Assembly (NCBI RefSeq): GCF_001894985.1
Contig: NZ_BCXG01000024.1
Span: 18,129 to 82,128, forward strand
Direction: 5' to 3'
DNA from: Rhodococcus tukisamuensis NBRC 100609
Lineage (GTDB): Bacteria; Actinomycetota; Actinomycetes; Mycobacteriales; Mycobacteriaceae
DNA length: 64,000 nt
Position numbers and translations under genes: made by a program
Shown here: positions 22,821-31,934 of the stretch, piece after piece
Layout: the number at the start of each line of letters is the position of its first letter
Position numbering within the stretch: position 1 is the stretch's first letter
The notes under the pieces: model-generated
Databases searched by the model: none
The model's input: only the letters and a program-made list of their open reading frames with translations
What the model was told of the DNA's origin: nothing

Positions 22821-23765
22821 ATGTCGGCGTACCGTCGCCGCACCGATGCCCCTGAGGCGATTGCGGTGTGTATCAGGTGCTTTGAACCACGATCGGTTGC
22901 CGCAGACGCGTGGGCGGTGGCAGGACCGTGGGTGCGCGAAACGGTGGCATTGTCGGGCCCGACGCTGCACAGTCAGGCTGCGAACGCGATGAAGGTGCTC
23001 TCACGCCTGGCGGTGTGGGCCCTCGACGACGGGTTGGTCCTCGATCGCGAGATGGTCCTGACCCCGGAGGTGCTCGAGCGGTATCGGCTCGTCGGTATGA
23101 GGGAGTTGGCGCCGACGTCGCGGGCGGCGGAACTGTCACGGCTGCGGCGAATCGCTCGTTCCGTGACGGTGCGGGCGCCGTGGCCTCCGCCCGGTGAGCA
23201 TGCGTCGCGGCAGGAGTTGTCGCCGCCCTACACGGATGCCGAGGTCGCCGCGTTCTGGAGGTGGTCGACCCGTCAGAACGGTCCGTTCCGGGTGCAGGCG
23301 ATGACCGCGGTCCTCGCTCTGACCTTGGGGGTCGGTGCACGGTCCGGTGAGCTGTTCGCGGTGACCGCCGCGGACGTGGTCAAGGTGAGCGGGGTGACCG
23401 CGGTGCGCCTCGGGTCGCCGCAGCGGCGGGTGGTCCCGGTTCGCCGTCGTGTGCTGCCGCGGTTGCGAGTCGCGTGCCGGGGCGCCGGCAGGGGACCACT
23501 GGTGGCGTCGACGCGCACCGGCCGGGACCAGGCCGCCGCGCTCGTTGCCTCGTTCGAGTGCGCGCGTTCGTCGCCGAAATTGACAGTGGCGCGTCTGCGG
23601 TCAACCTGGTTGACCCATGTGCTGGCCGATTGTGCTGTGGCGGAGATATTCTCGGTCGCCGGTATCCGGAGCGGCAAGGCCTTGTCGGATCTGATTCCGT
23701 ATCTGCCTGCGCCGGAAACCGGTTCGCCCGCGTGGCGTCGGATGCGAGGCGGGCCGCGACAATGA
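22821..23765 (+). CDS. Tyrosine-recombinase-fold protein A of module 1
   Basis: The 314-residue product has an N-terminal helical part (TLHSQAANAMKVLSRLAVWA) and a C-terminal half like a tyrosine recombinase catalytic domain. Box I is LALTLGVGARSGELFAVTAA, with the conserved Arg at residue 174. Box II is VARLRSTWLTHVL, with the Arg at residue 260; the usual His three places before it is replaced by Ala. A candidate nucleophile Tyr is residue 294 in SDLIPYLPAP. It may therefore be an active but atypical recombinase. Its stop overlaps the start of gene B (ATGA). Confidence 0.75.
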   Translation: MSAYRRRTDAPEAIAVCIRCFEPRSVAADAWAVAGPWVRETVALSGPTLHSQAANAMKVLSRLAVWALDDGLVLDREMVLTPEVLERYRLVGMRELAPTSRAAELSRLRRIARSVTVRAPWPPPGEHASRQELSPPYTDAEVAAFWRWSTRQNGPFRVQAMTAVLALTLGVGARSGELFAVTAADVVKVSGVTAVRLGSPQRRVVPVRRRVLPRLRVACRGAGRGPLVASTRTGRDQAAALVASFECARSSPKLTVARLRSTWLTHVLADCAVAEIFSVAGIRSGKALSDLIPYLPAPETGSPAWRRMRGGPRQ

Positions 23766-24688
23766 CTCGAACTGCGCAGGAAGCCATCGACCTCTTCACC
23801 CCCCGCGTGTCGGCGGAGTTGTGGGACGAGATCGGTCCGTTCGTCCGCGACGCGGTGCGCCGCGGATTCGAACCCACGTCGATACCGAAGGTCGCCGGCG
23901 ACCGCATGGCGATAGTCGCGTCCATGGTCATCTGGGCTGTCGCGCAGGGAATGGAACTCGACGTCGAAGAGATCTTCCATCCGGCGACGGTCAACCGCTA
24001 CTCGGTGACCTTCCCCGGCCTGTCCGAGGCCACCCGATCATCGCGCCGAGCGACACTGACGACCCTGTCACGGCGCATCACCCGAATCGCGCCCTGGGAA
24101 CCGCCGCGCAAGGTCCTGCACTCCTCGACGGAATACCGGCCGTACACCGACGGCCAGACACGTCGTCTACTCCGATGTGTGGACATGCAGGCGACCCCCT
24201 TCCGTAGCCACGGCCTGTCGTGCGTACTGGCGCTCGGGCTCGGTGCGGGACTGAGGACTTCCGAGATCCGAGGGGCCACCGGCGACGACGTCGTCAGCCG
24301 TCGATCGCACCTGGCCGTCCGTGTGCGCGGTCCCCACGCCCGGACGGTCCCTGTCCTCGACCGGTACGCGCCGGTCGTCGCCGAATGTGCTGCCCGCACC
24401 GGTCGAGCGCACCTGTTCCGGGAACCACCACCGCGCAGTGAGTACCTCTCGACGTTCCTCGGCAAGTGCGAGATTCCGACACGGTTGCGGCCCTTGCATG
24501 TGAGTCGGCTCCGCGCGACTTGGGCGGTGACGATGATCCAGACGGTTCCTCTCCCCGTCTTCCGGAACCTGTTCGGATGCACCTCCCAGAACACCCTGAG
24601 CAGGTTGCTCGCCTGGGTACCGCCCACACCCCCGGAGAGCTTGAACCCCGAACTGCTCGACCTCGTCACCAAGGCAGCCCCGCCATGA
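23762..24688 (+). CDS. Tyrosine-recombinase-fold protein B of module 1
   Basis: The 308-residue product is related to protein A in layout but not closely in sequence. Box I is LGLGAGLRTSEIRGATGDDV with Arg 165; box II is LHVSRLRATWAVTM with Arg 251. Where the catalytic Tyr should be, the sequence reads LSRLLAWVPP, so the nucleophile seems lost. It could be a DNA-binding partner of protein A. The ATG overlaps the stop of gene A and its stop overlaps the start of gene C, so all three are translationally coupled. Confidence 0.75.
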   Translation: MTRTAQEAIDLFTPRVSAELWDEIGPFVRDAVRRGFEPTSIPKVAGDRMAIVASMVIWAVAQGMELDVEEIFHPATVNRYSVTFPGLSEATRSSRRATLTTLSRRITRIAPWEPPRKVLHSSTEYRPYTDGQTRRLLRCVDMQATPFRSHGLSCVLALGLGAGLRTSEIRGATGDDVVSRRSHLAVRVRGPHARTVPVLDRYAPVVAECAARTGRAHLFREPPPRSEYLSTFLGKCEIPTRLRPLHVSRLRATWAVTMIQTVPLPVFRNLFGCTSQNTLSRLLAWVPPTPPESLNPELLDLVTKAAPP

Positions 24689-26391
24689 CACGGCGTCGCG
24701 CACGACCGTTCCGCGACATCGACATCCGAGTGAACCACTGCGAGACTTGGCAGTTCAAACGAGCCTTGGCGGTCCTCGGGCACTGCAGCGCACGCGCCTT
24801 CGTCAACAAGGTATTCGCCCAGAAGGCCGGCGCGAAACGGAAATTGACCGGGGACGCGCTCATCGTGGCGTTCCTGCTCACCCCGATGCTGAGCATGGAT
24901 ATGCACCTGGTCATGGTGACTGCCACCATCCGAGGATGGAGTCCGTCTCAACGCAGAGCCGTCGGACTCGACAAGGGCGTTGACGTCACCTACAAGATGG
25001 TGTGTGACGGATTCGCCAAACTGTGCCGGGTCTGCGATCGCGTCGACGACGACGACGCTGCCGACGAGGTCGCCGACTACGGCGTCGCCTCATTGGCGCA
25101 GGCATTCCTCAACGCCTCGCTGTCCATCTATCCGCCCACCGGTGCGGTGGCACTCGACAGCACTGACCTCGAAACATGGGCACGAATCCGCTACAGCAAA
25201 GTGCTTGTCGACGAAGACCCCGACACTCCTCCACAGGATCGTCAGGACCATCCAGCGGACGCCACCCGCCAACAACGAAGGTCGGTCAAACGTGCACACC
25301 ACCGGCCCCTCGCTCCGAGAGAGCCACCGGACTACCGCCGCCGCTACACGGTCGACCCGGACGCGCGCGCCGCGCACCGCAGTGCAGGTGCGACCGAAAC
25401 CAGCATCTACGTCGGCTACGAGGCGCATGTGGTCACCGATGTTCCCGCCAAGCCGGGCACCGGCCCAGTCCCGCATGTGGCCCGCTCGATGCACCTCGTG
25501 TGTGCCGGCTACCACCGCGGTGTCGCCGGGCTGATCGCCGTCCTCTTCGCGGGCGATCTACCTCGACCGCACGAGGTCATTTGCGATCGCGCATACAACT
25601 GGACTCGCGCGGTGCTCTTCTCGCTACCGCTGCTCCGCTGTGGATACACCCCGATCGTCGACCTGCACAGCAGGCAGTACGGAGTCCATCCCGGACCTAT
25701 CGAGGGAACCCTCTGGATCGACGGCACGCTCTACACCGAATGCCTGCCGCAGCGGCTGCGTCACATCCCACGCCTCACTCGCGACATGGACGAGGGTGAC
25801 AAGATTCGTGCCCAGCAAGAGCGGGCGCTTCGAGCTCCGTACGAGTTCGTGCCGCTCGGCGCGAAGCGGCGGGACGGAACGCAGCGCTTCCGGGGGCCGG
25901 CGGTGTGGCCGGCACGGATCCGCAGTCCCTTGTCTCCGCGATCGATGAGACTTGGTTACGAGCATCCGACCGTGCAATGCGACCGCCGCCGTCCGGATGA
26001 CCCCTGCGCCTGCTGCAAGACGGTGACGCTCAGCAACGAGGACCAGCCGCAGATCCGAATGCCGTTCCCGCACGGGAGCCGTCAGTGGTTCGCGTCCTAC
26101 TACCGCCGGGTGGGTATCGAATCGGCGTTCGGCGGGCTGAAAAGCAATGTGCTGCACCTGCGCCGTGGGTACTTCCGGATCTTTGGCCTCACCGCGCACC
26201 GACTACTGCTCGGCTTCACCCTCGCCGCGATGAATGTGGTGACCTTGCGGTACTGGCACCTCGAACGCGACCTGCCCGACCCCTGGGGACAGGTACTCGG
26301 GGAACCCGATCCTCCGCCCGCCGCTTCACGGCGGCGAAGTTCCCGCCGAGGGGCCTCACATCGGGCGAGGGCAGACGGGAACGGCCTCTAG
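24685..26391 (+). CDS. DDE-type transposase-like protein C of module 1
   Basis: The 568-residue product has the features of an IS4/IS1182-like RNase-H-fold transposase: Asp 158 in GAVALDSTDLETW, Asp 301 in EVICDRAYNW and Glu 479 in RRVGIESAFGGLK. A basic-hydrophobic end follows (LRRGYFRIFGLTAHRLLLGF). A cysteine cluster before the last part (PDDPCACCKTVTL) may bind zinc. About 60 residues after the first Asp form an acidic, low-complexity insert. The family is not one I can name. The ATG at 24685 overlaps the stop of gene B. Confidence 0.75.
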   Translation: MTRRRARPFRDIDIRVNHCETWQFKRALAVLGHCSARAFVNKVFAQKAGAKRKLTGDALIVAFLLTPMLSMDMHLVMVTATIRGWSPSQRRAVGLDKGVDVTYKMVCDGFAKLCRVCDRVDDDDAADEVADYGVASLAQAFLNASLSIYPPTGAVALDSTDLETWARIRYSKVLVDEDPDTPPQDRQDHPADATRQQRRSVKRAHHRPLAPREPPDYRRRYTVDPDARAAHRSAGATETSIYVGYEAHVVTDVPAKPGTGPVPHVARSMHLVCAGYHRGVAGLIAVLFAGDLPRPHEVICDRAYNWTRAVLFSLPLLRCGYTPIVDLHSRQYGVHPGPIEGTLWIDGTLYTECLPQRLRHIPRLTRDMDEGDKIRAQQERALRAPYEFVPLGAKRRDGTQRFRGPAVWPARIRSPLSPRSMRLGYEHPTVQCDRRRPDDPCACCKTVTLSNEDQPQIRMPFPHGSRQWFASYYRRVGIESAFGGLKSNVLHLRRGYFRIFGLTAHRLLLGFTLAAMNVVTLRYWHLERDLPDPWGQVLGEPDPPPAASRRRSSRRGASHRARADGNGL

Positions 26392-26588
26392 CGACCACGC
26401 CCCGCACTGGGACCAAAGGGCCCCAGGGGAGTGTCGTGAGTCACATGCCGAAAGCTCGCCGTTGAGGCGTGAATTCGGGGGTGCGCGTACTGGGAAGCGC
26501 CCACCCAAGTCCTGCAGACGGCGGGTCGTCGACGCAGATCTGAAAATTCGGCGGGAAATGCCGGGATTCTGTCACTGGCGGGTTGATA

Positions 26589-26641
26589 GGTGAACCCGAT
26601 CGGTGCTGATGGGTGAACACCCTGTGGAGAGGTGTTCACCC
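26589..26641 (+). repeat. Right-end motif of module 1 with 11-bp inverted repeat
   Basis: GGTGAAC occurs at 26589 and 26612, 23 bp apart. The second copy belongs to GGGTGAACACC (26611-26621), which pairs perfectly with GGTGTTCACCC (26631-26641). The 23 bases 26607-26629 are identical to 41551-41573 at the end of module 2. This is the best candidate for an attachment or cleavage site. Confidence 0.65.
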
Positions 26642-27026
26642 ATGACGGAGCGTGGTGGGCCGCATGCGGATTGGGTAGGCTTACCGGTCAGTAATCACAC
26701 TTAAGGATGGCTCCAGATCACACAGATCTGGATGAACTCCAGGTTGGGGCAGGCAGGTACGCAATCACCGGATCGACGACTTGCCGCGCCGTCTGACCGG
26801 CGATGGGAGGGATTGCCCCTGAGCGGGGTGACGAGTCGGCTGAACTAGGCGCGGCCCCGGTAGCCCGGCTCTGTTCTCTGGGTATGGGTCAGGTCCCCGG
26901 CACGTTGAACTGCTCACGCAGTGTGGCGTTGAAGTCGAGATGCCCGTCCATGCCGAAGGTGGCCAGCGTGTGCCACCATGCCTCGAGGGGGAATCCACTG
27001 GGACTGCTGTCGACTAGTGTCACGAC
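26642..27026. other. Intergenic stretch right of module 1
   Basis: No gene is supported. It contains a short palindrome (CAGATCACACAGATCTG-like, near 26714) and the upstream region of the gene at 27027. Confidence 0.4.
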
Positions 27027-27887
27027 GTGAAACCTGATCAAGTACGGAAACCGCGATGGTGGTGTGCAGTTATCGCCGTCGTCCTGGGAACGCTGACGAT
27101 TGTCCTATCGACAATCTCTCTTGAACGCACTGGTTGGACTGCAGCAGAGTTCAAGCAGAATTGCGCCTCAGCGGCGATCGCCCTGATCAATCTCGTGTTG
27201 GGTGGCATCGGTGCCGTGGCAGGCTTCGCGGCTACACGGCCGGGTGTACGCGGGCGATATGCTGTGGGAACCTTCGCGGCCGCAGTCCTCCTGGTCGTCT
27301 TGCTCGTCGCTGTGGGGACGCACAAGCAGGCGGAACTCGGCACCTTGCCCACGTGGCTGTCAGCCTTCGGTGCGGTGTTTACGGCTGGTGGCGTTCTCCT
27401 CGCATTGACGTCGTACCGGACACAGCAGCGCGCAAACCTGGAAGATCAAGCAAACCAAGCACGCATGATCCGAATCAGCTACTTTCCCGGTCCAATTAAG
27501 GACGGCAAAAAGACATGGTGGATGACAGTCCACAACGCCAGCACTGATCCAGTTTTCGACATCAACATCCGGGCATTTCGATCTACGGCGGACGACGGCA
27601 AACCTATTGCGATGCGTGCGATCGAAGAAACGCCGCTCGGCGAAATCTTCATCACCACGGCTGGGAGAACGAATCAGCGAAAGCTCGACGCTGAAGCAGA
27701 ATTCAAGGTGCTGTGGACTGCCGCTGGCGACGATGAGAAGGTGCCCACTGCGGTTTGCCAATTCACTCTGATGGATGCAAAAGGGCGGTTCTGGCTCGTG
27801 ACGGACCACTATGAGCCGGAGAAGATCTCGAAGCCTGTCAGGCCCGAAGCGGAACAAAGGAAGTCCGCAGGGTGGGCAAAGTCCTAG
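27027..27887 (+). CDS. Membrane protein with cytoplasmic C-terminal beta-rich domain
   Basis: The 286-residue product has four hydrophobic segments in its first 135 residues (WWCAVIAVVLGTLTIVLSTI, SAAIALINLVLGGIGAVAGF, VGTFAAAVLLVVLLVAVGTH and a weaker one at LSAFGAVFTAGGVLLAL). A soluble part of about 140 residues follows (WMTVHNASTDPVFDINIRAF, then CQFTLMDAKGRFWLVTDHYE), which looks beta-rich. Codon use is less GC-biased than in the core genes, in line with transfer. No family is recognised. The start is a GTG. Confidence 0.6.
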   Translation: MKPDQVRKPRWWCAVIAVVLGTLTIVLSTISLERTGWTAAEFKQNCASAAIALINLVLGGIGAVAGFAATRPGVRGRYAVGTFAAAVLLVVLLVAVGTHKQAELGTLPTWLSAFGAVFTAGGVLLALTSYRTQQRANLEDQANQARMIRISYFPGPIKDGKKTWWMTVHNASTDPVFDINIRAFRSTADDGKPIAMRAIEETPLGEIFITTAGRTNQRKLDAEAEFKVLWTAAGDDEKVPTAVCQFTLMDAKGRFWLVTDHYEPEKISKPVRPEAEQRKSAGWAKS

Positions 27888-27964
27888 CGCGAGAAGGGCG
27901 TTCACCTATGCCCTTCAACCGTGCCGGGTTTGATGCCACTCCCTTCTTGTGAAGGATGCAGACC

Positions 27965-28274
27965 ATGCCCAAGCGTTGCCCCGCCGAGCAGCGTGAGCGT
28001 GCGGTGAAGATGGTCCTCGACTCCTCGGCGAGTACCGATCTCTCCACACCGCCTGCCGGGCGATCGGTCCGAGGCTCGGTATAGGCCCAGAATCGCTGCG
28101 GACCTGGACCAAGCAGGCCCAAATCGATACTGCCCAGCTACCGGAGCCACCTCAGTGGAGCAGCAGCGGATCAAGGAACTCGAACGCGAGAATCGAGATC
28201 TCAAGGAAGCCAACGAGATCCTGAAAGCAACCTCGATCTTCTTCGCGAGGGAACTGGACCCTCGCCGCCGCTGA
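27965..28274 (+). pseudogene. IS3 orfA remnant
   Basis: It starts MPKRCPAEQRERAVKMVLD, the helix-turn-helix protein of IS3 elements, then loses its frame and resumes as ESLRTWTKQAQIDTA and a leucine zipper part (IKELERENRDLKEANEILKA). At least one frameshift lies near 28,020. Confidence 0.8.
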
Positions 28275-28284
28275 TCTGCCAGTT

Positions 28285-28957
28285 CATCGACCGGATGCGT
28301 GCACAGAACTAAAGGGTCGAGTCGATCTGCACCGTCGACCGGCTCATGAGCGACGAGGGCCCGTCCGGCGTTGTCCGAGGACGGCGGCACCGGACCACGA
28401 TCCCCGGTGGAAAGAACAGCCGGCGAGACCCGGACCTGCTCGACCGGGACTTCGCCGCCGAGGCACCGAACCGGAAAGGGGTCACCGATTTCACCTACTG
28501 CCGGACGAGGGCCGGGTTCGTCTACGTGGCGTTTGTGATCGACTGCTTCTCCCGGGCGATCGTCGGCTGGCACGCGGAGACCGTGAAGGACACAGCTATG
28601 GTCACGACTGCGTTGAAGATGGCGTTGTGGCGCCGGGACCACGGTGGCCATGCAGTGGCCGACGGTCTGATCCATCGCAGCGATGCCGGCAGTCAATACA
28701 CGTAAGTTGCCATCGCGGAAACCCTTGCGCTGGAATGGATGATGGCATCCATCGGCAGTGTCGGAGATGCGTACGACAATGCGTTGGCGGAGTCGATAAG
28801 CGGCTTGTTCAAGGCCGAAGCAGTCTCCAAGCGCAGCCCGTTCTTGACAGGGCCGATCAGGACGATCGACGACATCGAATTCGCCACGATTGGGTGGGTC
28901 GACTGGTTCAACGCCCGCCGGCGTCACAGCACCCTCGACTACATCACGCCCCGGTGA
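28285..28957 (+). pseudogene. IS3 orfB (transposase) remnant
   Basis: The DDE core is visible: TDFTYCRTRAGFVYVAFVID with the first Asp, LIHRSDAGSQYT with the second and YDNALAESISGLFKAE with the Glu. A TAA stops the frame directly after SQYT (28702), an early stop follows MRAQN, and about 50 residues between the N-terminal part and GVVRGRRHRTTIPGG are deleted. It cannot be active. Confidence 0.85.
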
Positions 28958-29065
28958 ATTCGAGGCGATCTACTACGCTCAACCATCGACGCTCCAGTCG
29001 GAGTTGTCGCCAGCATAGGGGCGGCAAGAAACCCGGCACGGTTCAGTCGGGCATAATTCCGCGAC

Positions 29066-30637
29066 ATGGTGAATCCAGCACTTCTTGGGCAGCTCGACCT
29101 CGCCGCGGCGGTCACAGCGGAGCTCGGCTCCACGTCCCGGCTTCTCCCGGCCCACAGCTGTGATGTCGCGCTCGTAGCGCACGCACAGGACGCTGAGCGC
29201 CATATCCATGCGTCGCTCAAGCGGAACGCCACCGCCAAGCCTGCGAGTGTCGTTTTCGCTGCCAAGCAGAAGGGGTCTCGTCCGCTCAATCTGTGGCGTC
29301 TTCAAGATCGAGTCCTCTACCGAGCGTTGACTGACCGTATTCGCCTGCAACTCCCCGGGCACCTGCAGACCCGCATGCAGCACATCGACTTTGTAAAGCA
29401 ACCATTCGATAAATCCGCCAACGTCTACATCAATGTGACCGATATCAGCTCGTTCTACGCCTACATCGATCACGATGTCCTAGCGAACGAACTGATCGCC
29501 CAGACCGCTGACTACCATGCTGTCACCGCGCTGACTGCCCTGTTGGAGCAGGTAATGGGTGGGCGAGTCGGTATTCCCCAGGTCCACTACGGCAGTGACA
29601 TTCTCGGCGACACCTACATCGACCCGATCCGCCGGAGACTGATCAGGGCCGGGTTCGACACGTACACTTTCTCCGACGACTTTCGAATCGGCGCCAAGTC
29701 GCTCGGCCAGGCGCGAGCCGCACTCGAACTGTGTGCGGCGACCGCGCGTGAGTATGGCCTCGTCCTCAACGAGTCGAAAACGTATACGTACCATCGCACG
29801 ACCTACAAATGGACCCTGAATCCACGAAGCGTTGCCGAGCAGACGATTCTGGACACCATGGAACTGAATGACGCAGCGGAGTTCCTGTTTTTCGGACCGT
29901 ATGCCAACGGAGAAGATCCCGACAAGCCGGTGCCGGACCTGAGCGGCCTCGAAGGCGCCGGACCAGCGACAGCTGACGGCGACGACACAACTCACGATGA
30001 ACCCGGGCAAGTCGATCCCAAGCACGACCATCTCCTTGACGAGGTCTGGCGTATCTGGATTCGCTCCCAGAGTGAAAGTCATCCGCCACAGGTGCTGCGG
30101 CAGTTGCTGATTCGGGCACTTCCACGCCTTGGTTCCGCAGGAAATTCAGCACCCCTGGGCAAACTCGACGAACTCATACGTGAGGCTCCGGATCTCACCC
30201 CAGCGGTCGCGAAGTACATTGTGAACCTCGTCGGTGTCGACCCCGATCAACGCCCGTCGGCCGAGGAGGCTATCGACCGTATCGCGGGTAGCGACATATT
30301 GAGCGAATGGCAGAAGATTTGGCTCGCCCACACCGCCGGCGTGATCGGCAAGTCTGACGAATCCCCGGCCGGGATCTTCACGTGGCTGCGGGACAGCGTG
30401 CGATTCGGGGACGGCGCACTCACTGCGTACGCAGCCGAGGCGCTGGCCCGCTACGTGGTCGGCGCCAACGCTCGACGTAAAAACATGATTGCTGCGGATC
30501 TCGCCGGGGCGCTGAACCGAGTGACTGAGGAACACCGTCTGCCAATTGTCTGGGCATTGGGACAGCTCACCCCAGCTACGGCACGTCAGGCCGCGGACAA
30601 CGGCCTCGACAGGCTCCTAGTCCCCGCGGGCAAATGA
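29066..30637 (+). CDS. Reverse transcriptase, defence-associated type (RT-HEPN pair)
   Basis: The 523-residue product has a reverse transcriptase core in its first half: NLWRLQDRVLYRALTDRI, motif A VTDISSFYAYIDH with Asp 126, the GIPQ motif at 169-172 and the catalytic FSDD at 202-205 followed by FRIGA. The second half is helical and repeat-like, with an acidic linker at about 300-325. This resembles the Abi/unknown-group reverse transcriptases used in phage defence, not group II intron or retron enzymes. Its stop overlaps the start of the HEPN-like gene (ATGA). The ATG at 29066 lies 20 bases beyond the IS3 remnant, which may have removed upstream sequence. Confidence 0.85.
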   Translation: MVNPALLGQLDLAAAVTAELGSTSRLLPAHSCDVALVAHAQDAERHIHASLKRNATAKPASVVFAAKQKGSRPLNLWRLQDRVLYRALTDRIRLQLPGHLQTRMQHIDFVKQPFDKSANVYINVTDISSFYAYIDHDVLANELIAQTADYHAVTALTALLEQVMGGRVGIPQVHYGSDILGDTYIDPIRRRLIRAGFDTYTFSDDFRIGAKSLGQARAALELCAATAREYGLVLNESKTYTYHRTTYKWTLNPRSVAEQTILDTMELNDAAEFLFFGPYANGEDPDKPVPDLSGLEGAGPATADGDDTTHDEPGQVDPKHDHLLDEVWRIWIRSQSESHPPQVLRQLLIRALPRLGSAGNSAPLGKLDELIREAPDLTPAVAKYIVNLVGVDPDQRPSAEEAIDRIAGSDILSEWQKIWLAHTAGVIGKSDESPAGIFTWLRDSVRFGDGALTAYAAEALARYVVGANARRKNMIAADLAGALNRVTEEHRLPIVWALGQLTPATARQAADNGLDRLLVPAGK

Positions 30638-31239
30638 GCGCACCGCTGCTCTCGCTGGACGCCGAGAACTCCCAGCGACTGATCAATCAGACTCTTGCGG
30701 CGCACCGCGAAATGATCGACGCCCTCTCGTTGTCCGACTCCAGAGCCCGACGTCTCGCCGCGGTGAACGTGGCGGACCGCGAGCAGTTGCAGCGACAGGC
30801 GACGCTCGTCCGGTTTCTATCGATCACAGAGTCGTTCTGCACCGAACGGTTGCTGATCGAGATGGAGAAGGCCATGGCGGCAACTAGCCACCCCGGAGCT
30901 CAGGTTATGTGGGAGGACTCGCATGACCGCGCGATCGGCACCTGGGACAGCTTGAAACAGACGTACAAAAGCTGGCTGGGCGTGGACCCAAAGCTGTGGG
31001 AAACCCTCCTAATCCTCGCGAAAGCGCGCAACGCTGTCGCGCACGGCTACGGTCAGCTCACATGGAAGCAGCAGCGCGACCCGAACAAGCGCCGCACGAT
31101 GGAGGGCAATTTCCGTAAGTTTGGCATCACGATGGACGGAACCCGCGTCGTCCTCGCGGAGAAGTCGATCGACGACTCAGCGGATGTCTGCCACACCTTC
31201 ATCCGATCGCTCGATGAAGCACTGCGCATCCGATCATGA
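30634..31239 (+). CDS. HEPN-like protein paired with the reverse transcriptase
   Basis: The 201-residue, mostly helical product carries RNAVAH (Arg 132 to His 137), the Rx4-6H signature of HEPN ribonucleases, in the setting LLILAKARNAVAHGYGQLT. It resembles the MAE_28990/RiboL-PSP group of HEPN proteins in size. The start overlaps the reverse transcriptase stop, so the two are made together. AbiA-type proteins carry a HEPN domain fused to a reverse transcriptase; here the two parts are separate genes. A ribonuclease effector role is inferred. Confidence 0.75.
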   Translation: MSAPLLSLDAENSQRLINQTLAAHREMIDALSLSDSRARRLAAVNVADREQLQRQATLVRFLSITESFCTERLLIEMEKAMAATSHPGAQVMWEDSHDRAIGTWDSLKQTYKSWLGVDPKLWETLLILAKARNAVAHGYGQLTWKQQRDPNKRRTMEGNFRKFGITMDGTRVVLAEKSIDDSADVCHTFIRSLDEALRIRS

Positions 31240-31694
31240 GAGTACAGCGCCGAGGCTCGTCGACTCGGTTCCTGTTGCTCGCTATTGCCGGGACAGCTCG
31301 AACTGCGGCTAGCCAGTCGAACGCCACATCGTCGGTGCGCAACGGGCGGGTTGCCTAACGGTGCGACGCGTGGCAGTTTCTGGAGTGAGGTCAGTCTCGT
31401 TAACTGGGCGGTCGCGGTGCAGCCACTCGTACACGCGCGAGCGGGGTGTACGGGTCGTACGTGTGTACGGTAGGACTGGATGCCGACGCCGCAGTGCGCA
31501 GCTCGCTGGCGAATGATGCAAATTGGCGGTGTTCGACAGCTCGTCGTCGGACTGCCGGCTGCACGCAGCGTGCAGTCATCTCGTCCCCATCTACGCAGGC
31601 GCCGGGGTTATGCCGGAGGCCGCTACCAGGCGGTGACGGCCTCCGTGAGCAGATGTGTAGGTTATTGCGGGTCTGACAAGGCTAGAGAGTTCAG
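31240..31694. other. Gene-free stretch after the RT-HEPN pair, with palindromes
   Basis: No gene is supported. Between 31429 and 31470 there are several GTAC-centred repeats (GTACACGCG, GGTGTACGGG, TCGTACGTGTGTACGG), and CTGCACGC-A-GCGTGCAG at 31559-31575 is a perfect palindrome. It could hold a promoter or a structured RNA used by the reverse transcriptase. Confidence 0.4.
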
Positions 31695-31934
31695 CTACTG
31701 GTAGAGATCCTTCTGCTTGTTTCGGGTTTCGACCCACTCATCGAATGCTTCGGCGTCCAGTACCTGCAGGATCTGGAGCGCTGCGTCCACGCGACCGTCG
31801 ACCCATCGAAGTGTGAACTCGTTGTCGGCATCCTTGGATTTCTCGTCGTCCCACTGGGCAACTGCCTTTGGCAGGATGTCGCTCGCGATGAAGTCGCGGA
31901 TCTGCTCGGTCGTGACGTTTTTGTTCAGGGCCAT
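31695..31934 (-). CDS. Small hypothetical protein (79 aa)
   Basis: The product is acidic and helical (TTEQIRDFIASDILPKAVAQ, then WVDGRVDAALQILQVLDAEA) with no membrane segment. It starts with ATG; the ribosome site is weak. No family is recognised. It lies between the RT-HEPN pair and the YobI-like gene, and reads toward the former. Confidence 0.6.
   Translation of the reverse strand: MALNKNVTTEQIRDFIASDILPKAVAQWDDEKSKDADNEFTLRWVDGRVDAALQILQVLDAEAFDEWVETRNKQKDLYQ

Larger units (their letters stand above)
22512..26641 (+). mobile_element. Recombinase-transposase module 1
   Basis: This 4.1-kb unit has a leader with two hairpins and a spaced repeat, three overlapping genes (two tyrosine-recombinase-fold proteins and a DDE-type transposase-like protein) and a right end of repeated GGTGAAC motifs. 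The same unit, diverged in sequence, occurs at 37430-41573. The left limit is set where the resemblance between the copies begins (ACCACCTTAGGTC here, ACCACCTCAGGTC in copy 2). Confidence 0.7.
27915..29045 (+). mobile_element. IS3-family insertion sequence, degenerate
   Basis: The ends are imperfect inverted repeats: TCAACCGTGCCGGGTTT at 27915 and AAACCCGGCACGGTTCA ending at 29045. The 1.13 kb between them is shorter than a normal IS3 element because the second reading frame has an internal deletion. It lies directly upstream of the reverse transcriptase gene, 20 bases from its start. Confidence 0.8.
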
